In this document: piece after piece, positions 5,860-13,717 of the stretch
Position numbering within the stretch: position 1 is the stretch's first letter
Layout: every line of letters starts with the position of its first letter
Assembly (NCBI GenBank): GCA_964598995.1
Contig: CAZRDR010000046.1
Coordinates: 1-23,761 of the forward strand
Length of the DNA stretch: 23,761 nt
Direction: 5' to 3'
Origin: JACROF01 sp964598995
GTDB lineage: Bacteria > Patescibacteriota > Microgenomatia > Levybacterales > UBA12049
Position numbers and translations under genes: made by a program
Notes under the pieces: model-generated
What the model saw: the letters and a program-made list of their open reading frames with translations, nothing else
Told to the model about the DNA's origin: nothing
The model's database searches: none

Positions 5860-6977
5860 ATTACATGAATCACCCCCCGGTACATTCCCATACTGCAGGT
5901 AAATGTTATATCACTTTGTGAAGTCGGCATAACAATTTCACTACTTATCGTCTGTCCAACCGGTACTATCTTTTGAAATCCGAGCTGTGGAATACTGAAC
6001 GCCTGCTGGCATCCTGCCCCATCAGTATTTACGAAAATAAATTTAACTTTCTGTCCTGCCTTAACCGTTATATCAGTTGGTGCGTACCCATATCTGCTGA
6101 TAGTAATAGTCGCTTCGGAGACAGCTGAATCGCTACTCGTAGAACTAGAAGATGATGAGGCAAAAAGATTCTGAACAGCTAACCTACTGCCCATCATAAA
6201 GAGTGCGTTATTAAAGGTATACAGTGAGATAAGAATGATCATGACTGCAGCGAATTTCAGGAATTTCTCATGCAGTGATTCGCTCAGCTTTGTCGTGAAG
6301 TACCCCAGGACGAAAAACATAGGAGATGTCCCTAGAATAAATGAGAACATAATAAGTGTCCCCATCCATGGATTTGCTGAAGCTATCGCAAGCGCCATCA
6401 TCGCCTGAGTCGTACCGCAAGGAATAAATATAGTCGCAGCACCGACGATCATCGGAGTGAAGAGATCACTGCTTTTTGATTGTTTCCTGACAAAACGAGT
6501 TAAAAATCGAGGTGGCTGGATAACAAAATATCTAAATATTGGATGGACCTGAAGCATATTGAGCGCAGTCCCGATCATAAAGAGCGCAACGAGCATTTGG
6601 AGAAGCCCCATCAAACTTAATGAAAGAGTAAAAAGTGAGCCAAGCCACCCGAGCACCATTCCCAATATCGTATAAGCTAATAATTTGGAAAGAAGAAATG
6701 AGAGAATAGGAATTGCATCTCCTGTCTCTTGAGCTTTCTCCTTAAGTCGCTGTTCCTCCCGCTGTGCGATAGTCGCAGCTAGTAACCCTCCTTGTACAGC
6801 AAGACAGGTTAATCCGCCAGTTAGAAGTCCAGTCAAAAAAACACTGATCAGATTTATATTAGTTCCCCTACCAGCGCTGGGAACTCTAATAAAAGTACTT
6901 AAGAGAGAAAATATCACTAGAACAATTCCAATTCCTATGATAATTTTGAGATTTTGTTTTGAAATTCGAATTTTCAT
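5856..6977 (-). CDS. DsbD/TauE (UreH)-like membrane protein fused to a cupredoxin domain
   Basis: The 373-residue product has one N-terminal helix (about 10-30). A six-helix DsbD_2/UreH-like unit follows with the two pseudo-repeat motifs LLTGGLTCLAVQGG (C58) and IFIPCGTTQAMMALAIA (C187), a pair of membrane-buried cysteines as in CcdA-type electron or metal carriers. After a Ser-rich linker (274-285) comes a cupredoxin-like domain (about 290-373) with C323, C361, M363 and M365 (FTCSMGMYRG). The location is membrane with the cupredoxin outside. Its place between copA and the HMA chaperone argues for copper export, periplasmic copper handling or thiol-disulfide transfer to copper sites. It starts one base after the copA stop. 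An AAGGAGG within the copA end, 13 bases upstream, is the likely ribosome site. Confidence 0.82.
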   Translation of the reverse strand: MKIRISKQNLKIIIGIGIVLVIFSLLSTFIRVPSAGRGTNINLISVFLTGLLTGGLTCLAVQGGLLAATIAQREEQRLKEKAQETGDAIPILSFLLSKLLAYTILGMVLGWLGSLFTLSLSLMGLLQMLVALFMIGTALNMLQVHPIFRYFVIQPPRFLTRFVRKQSKSSDLFTPMIVGAATIFIPCGTTQAMMALAIASANPWMGTLIMFSFILGTSPMFFVLGYFTTKLSESLHEKFLKFAAVMIILISLYTFNNALFMMGSRLAVQNLFASSSSSSTSSDSAVSEATITISRYGYAPTDITVKAGQKVKFIFVNTDGAGCQQAFSIPQLGFQKIVPVGQTISSEIVMPTSQSDITFTCSMGMYRGVIHVI

Positions 6978-6978
6978 G

Positions 6979-9201
6979 TTAGAGTTTTAACCTCCTTAAG
7001 AGTAATGAGTTCGATACAACACTCACAGAACTTGATGCCATTGCAACTGAGGCAAAAATAGGACTCAGCAATACGCCAAAGAGCGGATATAAGACACCCA
7101 TGGCAACAGGAATTAGGACAATATTATACCCAAATGCCCAGAATAGATTTTGTTTGATAGTCCGCATCGTACCACGAGAGAGTTTGATGGCCTGCGCAAC
7201 AGCAGCTAAATCTTTATTAATGAGTGTTATATCAGCTGCCTCGATAGCGACATCGGTTCCTGTACCCATAGCTATTCCTACATCCGCAGCTGCTAAGGCA
7301 GGTGCATCATTAATACCATCCCCCACCATCGCGACCACTTTATTTTCATGCTGCACATTTCGAACCTGCCGCTCCTTATCATCTGGCATCACTTCAGCGA
7401 TAACTCGCGTAATCCCAACTTTTTGCGCGATAGCATCAGCAGTCGACTTATTATCACCGGTGAGCATAATTACCTCAATTCCCATTTTCTGAAGGAGCTC
7501 TACTCCTTCTTTAGCACTATCCTTTACTGTATCTGCTACAGCGATTACCCCACCCAACTTCTTTTCTATAGCGAGCATTATTACAGTGTTACCTTTTTCT
7601 TCAAGCTCCTTTATGAATTGAGCATGTTCTCCAAGCTCAATCAGCTCCTTATCCATTAATCTCTTGTTGCCTAAAAGGATCCTTTTACCGCTAGCCTTTG
7701 CTTCAATCCCATGCCCCGCAATTGCTGAGAAAGAATCTACCTCATGGAGATCAAGGTTTTTCTCCTGCGCAGCCTGTAGGATAGCGCTTGCTAATGGGTG
7801 CTCCGAAGCTTTTTCAAGGGATGCTGCAATCTGGAGGACTTGATCATCGCTGAAACCATTCGTTGAGACGACATCAGTGACCTCTGGCTTACCATTTGTC
7901 AATGTTCCGGTTTTATCAAAGATGACTGCTTTTATCTTACCTGCTATCTCCAGACTACTCGCGTCTTTAATAAGTATTCCATGTTCAGCTCCTTTGCCTG
8001 TTCCGACCATAATAGCTGTTGGTGTCGCTAGACCCATGGCACACGGGCACGCGATGATCAGAACTGCGACAGTATTAAGCATCGCGTACAGAAAGGCAGG
8101 AGAGGTACCAAAGAGATACCAGATAACAAAGGTCAGTATGGCAAGCATGATGACTATTGGAACGAAATAAGATGAGATAGTATCAGCGATGCGCTGAATG
8201 GGTGCTTTACTTCCTTGTGCTTCCTGAACAAGCTTGATAATTTGAGATAGCATCGTATCATTGCCTACTTTTGTCGCCTGATAGATAAAACTCCCTGACT
8301 TATTCATGGTGGCCCCAATTACTTGATCACCAACTACTTTTTCAACAGGAATACTCTCACCCGTCACCATTGACTCGTCAATTGAGGAATTACCTTCAGT
8401 TATTTCTCCGTCAACCGGTAATTTTTCTCCGGGTCGGACACGGATGAGATCACCTACTATTACCTGCTCAATTGGCAAATCACTTTCTATCCCATTACGG
8501 ATTACCCGTGCCGTCTTGGCCTGAAGTCCAATGAGTTTTTTAATAGCATCAGAAGTCTGACTCTTCGCTCTTGCCTCAAAATATCTTCCAAGCAAAATAA
8601 GCCCAATAACAATTGAAGAGACGTCAAAATACGGCATGATCTCAATACCTAAATTCATCAGAATAGACGGGAAAATAGTGACAAAGGCTGAGTAAAGAAA
8701 TGCAACTGAAGTTCCAAGTGCAACGAGTGTGTCCATATTAGCCAGTCTATTTTTCAATGCCGGGATAGCTGCCATGAAGAACTCTTTGCCTGCCCAAAAC
8801 TGGATAGGAGTAGCGACAGCTAACTGGAAAAAGAAATTCTTAAGGATACTCGGAGCAGTCTCTGAAAGATAGGGAAAACTCCCCCAAAAAATGAGACCTC
8901 CACCAAATAAACTCGCAAGAGTCTTTATTTTTAATTTATGTAACTGAGCTGTCTTCGCTTCTTGAATCTTTTTTTCATTTGCCTCACCAATTGCCAAAGT
9001 GTAACCGGTTTTCGCAACTGATGCAGCTAAGTCCTCAGGAGTAGAAATAGCATCATCATATGTAACGGTTGCTTTTTCAGAAGCGAGATTTACGACCGCA
9101 TCTTTAACGCCAGCGGCTTTTTTCAATGCTCTTTCGGTAATACGTACACAGGAAGCACAATGCATACCAAGTAATGGATAGGTACTAACTACTTCAGCCA
9201 T
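6979..9201 (-). CDS. copA: Cu(I)-exporting P1B-type ATPase CopA
   Basis: The 740-residue product has every expected element. An N-terminal HMA domain carries GMHCASC (C15, C18). Actuator TGES is at 280-283, the membrane copper site CPC at 385-387, phosphorylation site DKTGT at 429-433 and SEHPL at 466-470. Hinge GDGIND is at 627-632, with the last two helices carrying YN (692-693) and MASSS (721-725). CPC together with YN and MxxSS defines the P1B-1 Cu(I) subgroup. It pumps copper out of the cytoplasm using ATP. It is the third gene of a csoR-led operon, between two cupredoxin-bearing proteins, and so is presumably copper-induced. Length is normal for a one-HMA CopA, and no defect is seen. 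Confidence 0.96.
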   Translation of the reverse strand: MAEVVSTYPLLGMHCASCVRITERALKKAAGVKDAVVNLASEKATVTYDDAISTPEDLAASVAKTGYTLAIGEANEKKIQEAKTAQLHKLKIKTLASLFGGGLIFWGSFPYLSETAPSILKNFFFQLAVATPIQFWAGKEFFMAAIPALKNRLANMDTLVALGTSVAFLYSAFVTIFPSILMNLGIEIMPYFDVSSIVIGLILLGRYFEARAKSQTSDAIKKLIGLQAKTARVIRNGIESDLPIEQVIVGDLIRVRPGEKLPVDGEITEGNSSIDESMVTGESIPVEKVVGDQVIGATMNKSGSFIYQATKVGNDTMLSQIIKLVQEAQGSKAPIQRIADTISSYFVPIVIMLAILTFVIWYLFGTSPAFLYAMLNTVAVLIIACPCAMGLATPTAIMVGTGKGAEHGILIKDASSLEIAGKIKAVIFDKTGTLTNGKPEVTDVVSTNGFSDDQVLQIAASLEKASEHPLASAILQAAQEKNLDLHEVDSFSAIAGHGIEAKASGKRILLGNKRLMDKELIELGEHAQFIKELEEKGNTVIMLAIEKKLGGVIAVADTVKDSAKEGVELLQKMGIEVIMLTGDNKSTADAIAQKVGITRVIAEVMPDDKERQVRNVQHENKVVAMVGDGINDAPALAAADVGIAMGTGTDVAIEAADITLINKDLAAVAQAIKLSRGTMRTIKQNLFWAFGYNIVLIPVAMGVLYPLFGVLLSPIFASVAMASSSVSVVSNSLLLRRLKL

Positions 9202-9202
9202 A

Positions 9203-9562
9203 TTATTTCACCAAAACCTTTCCATGGAACATATTCATACCGCATGAGAAATTAAACGTACCTTTTTTCTGGGGAATGATATCGACACGTACTTCTTCGT
9301 GAAGAGGCAAAAACTTCCTGACTTTGAAATCGCCTAATGCTACTTCCTCAAGACACGAACTTTCATCTTCTCTCTTAAAAACAAGTGTTGTCTTCTCACC
9401 TTTAGGAACTTCAATGACACTTGGAGTATATCCACCTTTAACAAGAATGTTTACCTCGCCGCGAGCTTTTACCACTTCTTCTTTTTTCATGAGGAAAAAC
9501 CTGTAAGTAAAACCAATTCCTCCCAAGCCTGCGAGGAGAACGATTAATTTATCTAATTCCAT
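9203..9562 (-). CDS. Membrane-anchored cupredoxin-like protein
   Basis: The 119-residue product has one N-terminal membrane helix (about 5-24) and a cupredoxin-like domain: GGYTPSVIEVPKGEKTTLVF, then C70 and the C-terminal motif GTFNFSCGMNMFHGKVLV (C107, M109, M111, H113). The layout matches the cupredoxin half of the fusion protein downstream in the same operon, so the two are probably paralogous. It would hold copper outside the membrane and may deliver it to, or take it from, the ATPase. AAAGGA lies about nine bases before the ATG, inside the intergenic space after csoR. It ends one base before copA begins. Confidence 0.8.
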   Translation of the reverse strand: MELDKLIVLLAGLGGIGFTYRFFLMKKEEVVKARGEVNILVKGGYTPSVIEVPKGEKTTLVFKREDESSCLEEVALGDFKVRKFLPLHEEVRVDIIPQKKGTFNFSCGMNMFHGKVLVK

Positions 9563-9569
9563 GTGAAGA

Positions 9570-9842
9570 TTATCCTTTCTTCTTAAAGACAGTCATGATC
9601 TCACCAATTGCTTGATCCTTTTCACCCCGACTGATCGCATCAGCCACGCAGGACTTGAGATGATTCTCGAGGATGAGGTTACCTGTCTCGTTAAGACCCT
9701 TTTCAACTGCCTGCATCTGATGCATTACATCAATACAGTATGAATCTGACTCAACCATGGAAATAACTTTTTCTAAATGGCCACGAGCGATCTTCAGTCT
9801 ATGCAGTATTCTTTCGTCGGTATTTTTTGGTCTATACGCCAT
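9570..9842 (-). CDS. csoR: CsoR-type copper-sensing repressor
   Basis: A 90-residue all-helical DUF156 protein. RLKIARGHLEKVISMVESDSYCIDVMHQMQAV and ILENHLKSCV carry C36, H61 and C65, the Cys-His-Cys copper ligands of CsoR, falling at the same numbers as in the Mycobacterium tuberculosis protein. In the absence of Cu(I) such tetramers bind a GC-centred operator; copper binding releases it. This is the first gene of the copper operon, and the perfect inverted repeat at 9847-9867 lies between its ATG and its promoter, so autoregulation is very likely. RcnR or FrmR relatives use other ligand sets, so copper is the best assignment. Confidence 0.93.
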   Translation of the reverse strand: MAYRPKNTDERILHRLKIARGHLEKVISMVESDSYCIDVMHQMQAVEKGLNETGNLILENHLKSCVADAISRGEKDQAIGEIMTVFKKKG

Positions 9843-9846
9843 ATTT

Positions 9847-9867
9847 ATATCCCCTATATGGGGATAT
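9847..9867. promoter_or_regulatory. Predicted CsoR operator
   Basis: ATATCCCC (9847-9854) and GGGGATAT (9860-9867) form a perfect 8-base inverted repeat around TATAT. C-run/G-run arms are typical of CsoR sites. It overlaps the -10 box and start region of the csoR promoter and lies about 45 bases upstream of the divergent MFS -10 box. Confidence 0.8.
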
Positions 9868-9892
9868 TATCGTATGGTAAAAGTATTGTCAA
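9864..9892 (-). promoter_or_regulatory. Promoter of the copper operon
   Basis: On the minus strand TTGACA (9892-9887), 17 bases, TAATAT (9869-9864). Start of transcription near 9857 leaves a leader of about 15 bases containing AGGGGAT, which may serve both as operator half-site and as a Shine-Dalgarno-like sequence. It is one of the few first genes here with a real leader. Confidence 0.7.
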
Positions 9893-9912
9893 GAAGTAGC
9901 TCATATAACCTG

Positions 9913-9918
9913 TATAAT
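9913..9918 (+). promoter_or_regulatory. -10 box of the MFS gene, leaderless geometry
   Basis: A consensus TATAAT ends six bases before the GTG at 9925. The best -35 (TTGTCA, 9886-9891) is 21 bases away, so the -35 assignment is weak. The -10 position argues against any start further upstream. Confidence 0.55.
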
Positions 9919-9924
9919 AATGTC

Positions 9925-11118
9925 GTGGTAAAGAACATACGCTCGCTTTTATCGGTTCCTCGCAATGTATTCTTTTTAGGGCTCGTGAGTTTTTTCAACG
10001 ACTTCTCCTCTGAGATGATCTATCCTATCGTCCCGATTTTTCTCACTTCAGTGCTGCACACCCCAATTCCTGTCGTCGGCCTCATCGAAGGGACAGCTGA
10101 AGCAACTGCTGCTATCACCAAATTTCTGTTCGGAGCGTATTCTGACTATATCCAAAGAAGAAAACCATTCGTGATCGGTGGCTATGGCTTCGCAGCTGCA
10201 TCCAAACTTCTCATCGCTTTAGCTATTACCTGGCCGCTCGTACTTTTTGCCCGTTTTATCGACAGGCTTGGTAAAGGGATGCGTACTGCAGCGAGGGATA
10301 GTCTGCTACTTGATAATGCAACCACATCAAATAAAGGTTTTATCTTTGGTTTTCATCGAGCTTTTGATAGTCTAGGAGCAGTTATCGGACCCTTAGTCGC
10401 TCTTGGACTGCTGGCACTTCTTAAGGACAATATTAGGTTGACGTTTTATATCGCAGCTATCCCAGCTGTTATAGCCGTTTTTCTCCTCTTTTTCTTCGTC
10501 AAAGAATCTAAAAAAGTAAAAATTGAAGGTTATAAATTGACTCGCATTAAGTGGGGAGCTATCAGCAAACCTTTAAAGCTTTTCTTACTTATTAGTTTTA
10601 TTTTTTCGGTAGGTAACAGCTCAGATGCATTTTTACTCCTCTATGCTAAAAATCTCGGTCTTACAACTACACTCGTAGTTCTGGTATACGTTCTTTACAA
10701 TATTTCTCAAACACTCTTTGCGACACCTCTAGGCAAACTCGCAGATAAGTTAGGAGCTAAAAATGTCTACGCGTTAGGACTCGTCGTGTTCGGGATAGTC
10801 TATCTCTGTTTTGGACTTATCCACTCAACAGTCTGGCTGTGGCTACTCTTCCCAATTTATGGTGTGTATATCGCTGCAACTGATGGTGTGTCGAAAGCGT
10901 ATATTTCTGAATTTATTACAAAAAGCGAATCTGGGACCTACTTCGGAGCGTATTACACACTTACCGCAGTCGGAACATTTTTAGCCTCATTTATCGGTGG
11001 TATCTTATGGAATACGTACTACCCGTCACTGACATTTATCTACGGATCTGCTATGGCTTTCCTGGCATTCGTCGTCTTCATACTTTTCCAAAATATCCAA
11101 AAAGCTCACATAAAGTGA
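9925..11118 (+). CDS. MFS transporter, divergent from the copper operon
   Basis: The 397-residue product from the GTG at 9925 begins MVKNIRSLLSVPRNVFFLGLVSFFNDFSSEMIYP and has about 12 membrane helices. The MFS signature after helix 2 is visible as GAYSDYIQRRKPFVIGGYG. The region DRLGKGMRTAARDSLL and FGFHRAFDSLGAVIGP place it in the widespread 'SFFxDxSSEMIYP' group of uncharacterised MFS exporters. Reading the frame back to 9757 would put the start inside csoR and before the promoter, so it is rejected. The substrate is unknown. Sharing a 100-base control region with csoR makes a copper-linked role possible (metal, metallophore or stress export), but unproven. A hairpin overlaps its stop codon. 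Confidence 0.85.
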   Translation: MVKNIRSLLSVPRNVFFLGLVSFFNDFSSEMIYPIVPIFLTSVLHTPIPVVGLIEGTAEATAAITKFLFGAYSDYIQRRKPFVIGGYGFAAASKLLIALAITWPLVLFARFIDRLGKGMRTAARDSLLLDNATTSNKGFIFGFHRAFDSLGAVIGPLVALGLLALLKDNIRLTFYIAAIPAVIAVFLLFFFVKESKKVKIEGYKLTRIKWGAISKPLKLFLLISFIFSVGNSSDAFLLLYAKNLGLTTTLVVLVYVLYNISQTLFATPLGKLADKLGAKNVYALGLVVFGIVYLCFGLIHSTVWLWLLFPIYGVYIAATDGVSKAYISEFITKSESGTYFGAYYTLTAVGTFLASFIGGILWNTYYPSLTFIYGSAMAFLAFVVFILFQNIQKAHIK

Positions 11119-11124
11119 GCTTTG
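11101..11124 (+). terminator. Hairpin at the end of the MFS gene
   Basis: AAAGCTCAC (11101-11109) pairs perfectly with GTGAGCTTT (11115-11123) around ATAAA. The gene's TGA lies inside the right arm. The following T-tract is short (TTTGTTAGTT). Confidence 0.6.
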
Positions 11125-11198
11125 TTAGTTGAAGAGAAAATTATTCTTACCAGTAATATTGGCCATCCACTAATGCCTCATTTGTCAATGCTAAAAGA

Positions 11199-11227
11199 TT
11201 GACTTCTGTATAGACTTACTCAACAAT
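11199..11227 (+). promoter_or_regulatory. Orphan copy of the shared TTGACT/AACAAT promoter
   Basis: TTGACT (11199-11204), 17 bases ending CTTACTC, then AACAAT (11222-11227). This matches the promoters at 2586 and 4233 in sequence as well as spacing. Where a GTG would be expected (11234) there is ATC, followed by a short Lys-rich frame (PKKVKKLLSDHQ...) ending at a TAA near 11318. It looks like a relic or a very small gene. The rest of 11124-11378 shows nothing else convincing beyond two CCTTATAT copies near 11346 and 11363. Confidence 0.45.
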
Positions 11228-11378
11228 CAGCTTATCCCTAAAAAAGTAAAAAAATTGTTATCCGATCACCAACTTTTAAACCCGTTCTTTCTCCAAGGAG
11301 TGCAATTATTTATTCTGTAATACCTTTAGTTTATATCTCATCAGACCTTATATGAGGGATAACCTTATATAAATTGGT

Positions 11379-12521
11379 TTAAGGAGTAAAATTCTCGAGG
11401 ACGTGATCTATCTGCTGCGCGGAATGCTCAAACCCATATGGATTGCCTGTTTCATGGAAGTACTTAAGCACATCAAGTCCGAAATGGAGTTTGTAGAGAT
11501 CTAATTTCCGAGTGAAGTTAGGATCATCAATAACCTCCTTATTACTATAACCTTCCTTCAACCAATCAAGAGGTATACTCTCCCCATACCAGAAATCCCA
11601 GTTCGCGAAATCATAAATAGGATCGCCACCTTTGCAATTTTCAAAATCTATTACGCCAGTTATCTCGTCATTCTCTGTAAGTATATGTTTCGGACCAAAG
11701 TCCCCATGAAGTAAATGAGAAGGCACATCTCGAAACAATGGTCTATCTCTCTCAATAATCTCGAGAGCTTTTTTAACACTATCTTCAGAATAACCGCCTT
11801 CTCGAGCAGCAATCATTAGTGGTTCAGCTTGACTTAATATTGAGGAAATATATCCATCCCAGGTAGTATATCGACCCATCCCATGTCTATCGAGATCACC
11901 AAATCCGGTCGTCTCAACAGAATGAATTTTTGCTAATTGTTCTCCCGCCTTAGCAATTAAGTCCTTTTTCTCAGCCTCAGTTAATTCTTCCCTATCTCCA
12001 AGTGGAATCCCCTGAAGTTTTTTCTGGACACATAGGCCCAATTCTTGTCCATCAATTGGAACCGTATCCGTAAGTAACACATCTGGCACAGAAACTCCTG
12101 CTTTAGCAGCTTCTCCAAGTGCCCATCTTTCTTCCTCAAAACGAGGGTAGTCATTTCGCGCAATTCGCAGAATTACATCCTGACCATCCTCAGTGTGGAT
12201 ATCATAAACTTCACTGTTCTGACCAGCTATAATACGCGTCTTTGCTGCTGGAGTCGAATGAGTAGCTCTGGCAATTTCAGAATTGATTACCTCATCAGAT
12301 GCTTGAAACTGCGCATGTATTTCCTTAAGATGATCCTTATATGTCGTGGTAGGACTCTGATCTTGCTGCGGTGGTTTAGTTGAATCTCCAGATTGCAATT
12401 GTGACTGAATATTATCAACTACTGGCTGAGGTGAAGAAGTGGTAGGAGTCTGAGCTTTTTGCTCAGCCGATGAATTTTTACCATTTATATCTTGTTCGCT
12501 TATATCGCCAAACTCACCCAT
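11379..12521 (-). CDS. Aminoglycoside-phosphotransferase-like (APH/choline kinase) kinase
   Basis: About 380 residues from the ATG at 12521, chosen because a -10 box (12531-12536) lies between it and an alternative upstream ATG at 12551. The first about 80 residues are Gln/Ser/Thr/Pro-rich and probably disordered. The kinase fold follows: GQNSEVYDIHTEDGQDVILRIAR (nucleotide loop and the Lys-equivalent region), LLHGDFGPKHIL (catalytic loop HGDxxxxH, with His where most have Asn, a known variant), and GVIDFENCKGGDPIYDFANW (metal-binding Asp). It transfers phosphate from ATP to a small-molecule hydroxyl. The substrate cannot be read from sequence, and antibiotic resistance should not be assumed. 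It stands alone, between an MFS gene and a flavin reductase. Confidence 0.82.
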   Translation of the reverse strand: MGEFGDISEQDINGKNSSAEQKAQTPTTSSPQPVVDNIQSQLQSGDSTKPPQQDQSPTTTYKDHLKEIHAQFQASDEVINSEIARATHSTPAAKTRIIAGQNSEVYDIHTEDGQDVILRIARNDYPRFEEERWALGEAAKAGVSVPDVLLTDTVPIDGQELGLCVQKKLQGIPLGDREELTEAEKKDLIAKAGEQLAKIHSVETTGFGDLDRHGMGRYTTWDGYISSILSQAEPLMIAAREGGYSEDSVKKALEIIERDRPLFRDVPSHLLHGDFGPKHILTENDEITGVIDFENCKGGDPIYDFANWDFWYGESIPLDWLKEGYSNKEVIDDPNFTRKLDLYKLHFGLDVLKYFHETGNPYGFEHSAQQIDHVLENFTP

Positions 12522-12530
12522 ATCACTCTG

Positions 12531-12539
12531 AGTATAGCA
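12531..12539 (-). promoter_or_regulatory. Extended -10 box of the APH-like gene
   Basis: TGCTATACT on the minus strand is an extended -10 motif (TGn plus TATACT). It ends nine bases before the ATG, giving a leader of only two or three bases. No good -35 is seen. Confidence 0.5.
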
Positions 12540-12627
12540 CTCTAAAACCAAAATAGATTAACCCTTCATACAAATCCGAATTTGTAACTTTCAAGAAAAT
12601 AAAACAGAGTTCTTAATAGTTATTAGC

Positions 12628-13356
12628 TCAATAACCTGGGAATTCTTCAGTTAAGATATGATCATCAAGTATCTGCATTGAACCAAGCATAATTTTCATC
12701 CCATTCACCATCGCCCCCGGTCCTGCGATATAGTAGACTTCGTCTGAAAAATTAGGAATATATTTCTGAATCAACTCTGGGGTTATTCTACCCGTCTCAC
12801 CTTGCCAGTTGATGGAAGAACCTTCAGGATGCGTAACGGTATAGACTACATGCAGATTTGGCTGAGACTTAATGATGTCTTCAAATTCTTTTTGAAAAAT
12901 TATTTCCTCAGGTGTCGAAAATGAAGTGAATAAAAATATCTCTTCAGTATTTTTCTGTGCTGCTGCAAATCTCAGCATACTATGAAAAGGAGTAATACCA
13001 ATCCCACCTGCTAAGAATACTTTTCGTGAGTTGTTACTAGCGCCGAGTGTAAAGTTACCCATCGGTCCAAAGATTTTTATCTCGTCGCCCTCTGTTAATT
13101 TCAATAGAGTATTTTTATACTCACTCCCGGTTAATTTAGTAGTAAACATTAAATTCTCATCATGAGGAGCAGAAGAAATTGTGAAGAAATGAGAAGACGT
13201 CTTTCCATTACTATCTGTCCCTGGCAATATCCACCTGTTGTACTGACCAGCGTCAAATTCAAAGCCTGTAGGTCTTTTAAAAATAAAAGACATCGTATCT
13301 TTGGCTTCCTCTCGCCTTTCTATAAACTGTGTTGTATGGATTTGTGATTCAGTCAT
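12628..13356 (-). CDS. FNR-family FAD/NAD(P)H oxidoreductase
   Basis: A 242-residue ferredoxin-reductase-like module. An FAD barrel carries FDAGQYNRWILPG and HFFTISSAP (56-64). The nucleotide domain has KVFLAGGIGITPFHSML (GGIGITP 117-123), YYIAGPGAMVNGMK (AGPGAM 211-216) and the C-terminal EEFPGY. It would pass electrons between NAD(P)H and a protein or small acceptor through FAD. No ferredoxin domain is attached, so the partner must be separate. The first flavin motif has Tyr-Asn-Arg-Trp instead of the usual RxYS. It is divergent from an ArsR / NiCoT cluster and shares its control region, which may link it to metal status. Confidence 0.87.
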   Translation of the reverse strand: MTESQIHTTQFIERREEAKDTMSFIFKRPTGFEFDAGQYNRWILPGTDSNGKTSSHFFTISSAPHDENLMFTTKLTGSEYKNTLLKLTEGDEIKIFGPMGNFTLGASNNSRKVFLAGGIGITPFHSMLRFAAAQKNTEEIFLFTSFSTPEEIIFQKEFEDIIKSQPNLHVVYTVTHPEGSSINWQGETGRITPELIQKYIPNFSDEVYYIAGPGAMVNGMKIMLGSMQILDDHILTEEFPGY

Positions 13357-13379
13357 AGTTGACAGTAATTATATAAATC

Positions 13380-13408
13380 AGTATAATCCAATTATCGAAA
13401 CATTTCAA
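13380..13408 (-). promoter_or_regulatory. Predicted promoter of the FNR-type reductase
   Basis: On the minus strand TTGAAA (13408-13403), 17 bases, TATACT (13385-13380). The -35 box lies inside the right arm of the ArsR-type palindrome. A second -10-like TATAAT (13373-13368) nearer the gene would give an almost leaderless transcript instead. Confidence 0.5.
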
Positions 13409-13413
13409 TAATT
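13390..13413. promoter_or_regulatory. Predicted ArsR/SmtB-type operator
   Basis: Arms ATTATCGAAA (13391-13400) and TTTCAATAAT (13403-13412) are separated by CA and differ from perfect symmetry at one position; A13390 and T13413 extend the pairing. The 11-2-11 layout resembles the 12-2-12 sites of the ArsR/SmtB family. It covers the arsR -10 box (AATAAT, 13407-13412, six bases before the ATG) and the -35 of the reductase. Confidence 0.65.
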
Positions 13414-13418
13414 AAATT

Positions 13419-13703
13419 ATGAATAATTCAAATCAAATCGCAAAAATATTTAAGGCGCTTTCTGACACGACTCGTATTGAAATCCTCAGACATGTCTTAG
13501 TCGAGGAAGAAATAGCCTGTCAGGAACTTATGAAGCGCTTCCCTCTCTCTCAGCCTACCATGTCTCACCATTTTAATAAACTGGTGGATGCCGGAGTTCT
13601 TAATAATCATAAAGAAGGTGTGCTTTGGTTTTATACCTTGAACTCTAAATATCTTAAATCTCTTGGCCTTGATATTAAAAAGATAATTAAACAAGCAAAC
13701 TAA
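13419..13703 (+). CDS. ArsR/SmtB-family winged-helix repressor
   Basis: A 94-residue protein typical of the family: IAKIFKALSDTTRIEILRHV, then helix-turn-helix LSQPTMSHHFNKLVDAGVL (about 43-61) and the wing NNHKEGVLWFYTL. The classical arsenic/cadmium CxC site in the third helix is absent (EIACQELM has a single C34), so the ligand is not evident. Histidines at 50, 51 and 64 and the C-terminal helix could take part in nickel/cobalt sensing, as in some relatives. The clustered Cys-motif protein and NiCoT permease support that inference. An ATG start is set by AATAAT six bases upstream. It probably represses itself and its cluster through the palindrome at 13390-13413. Confidence 0.88.
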   Translation: MNNSNQIAKIFKALSDTTRIEILRHVLVEEEIACQELMKRFPLSQPTMSHHFNKLVDAGVLNNHKEGVLWFYTLNSKYLKSLGLDIKKIIKQAN

Positions 13704-13717
13704 GGAGGTGAGAAGAA

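Noticed and set aside
9757..9924. N-terminal extension of the MFS protein
   Set aside because: It would lie within csoR and upstream of the consensus TATAAT. The GTG at 9925 fits both the promoter and the usual MFS N-terminus.
11379..12521. Antibiotic-resistance gene
   Set aside because: The APH fold is shared by many kinases of unrelated small molecules, and nothing in the sequence or context indicates an antibiotic substrate.
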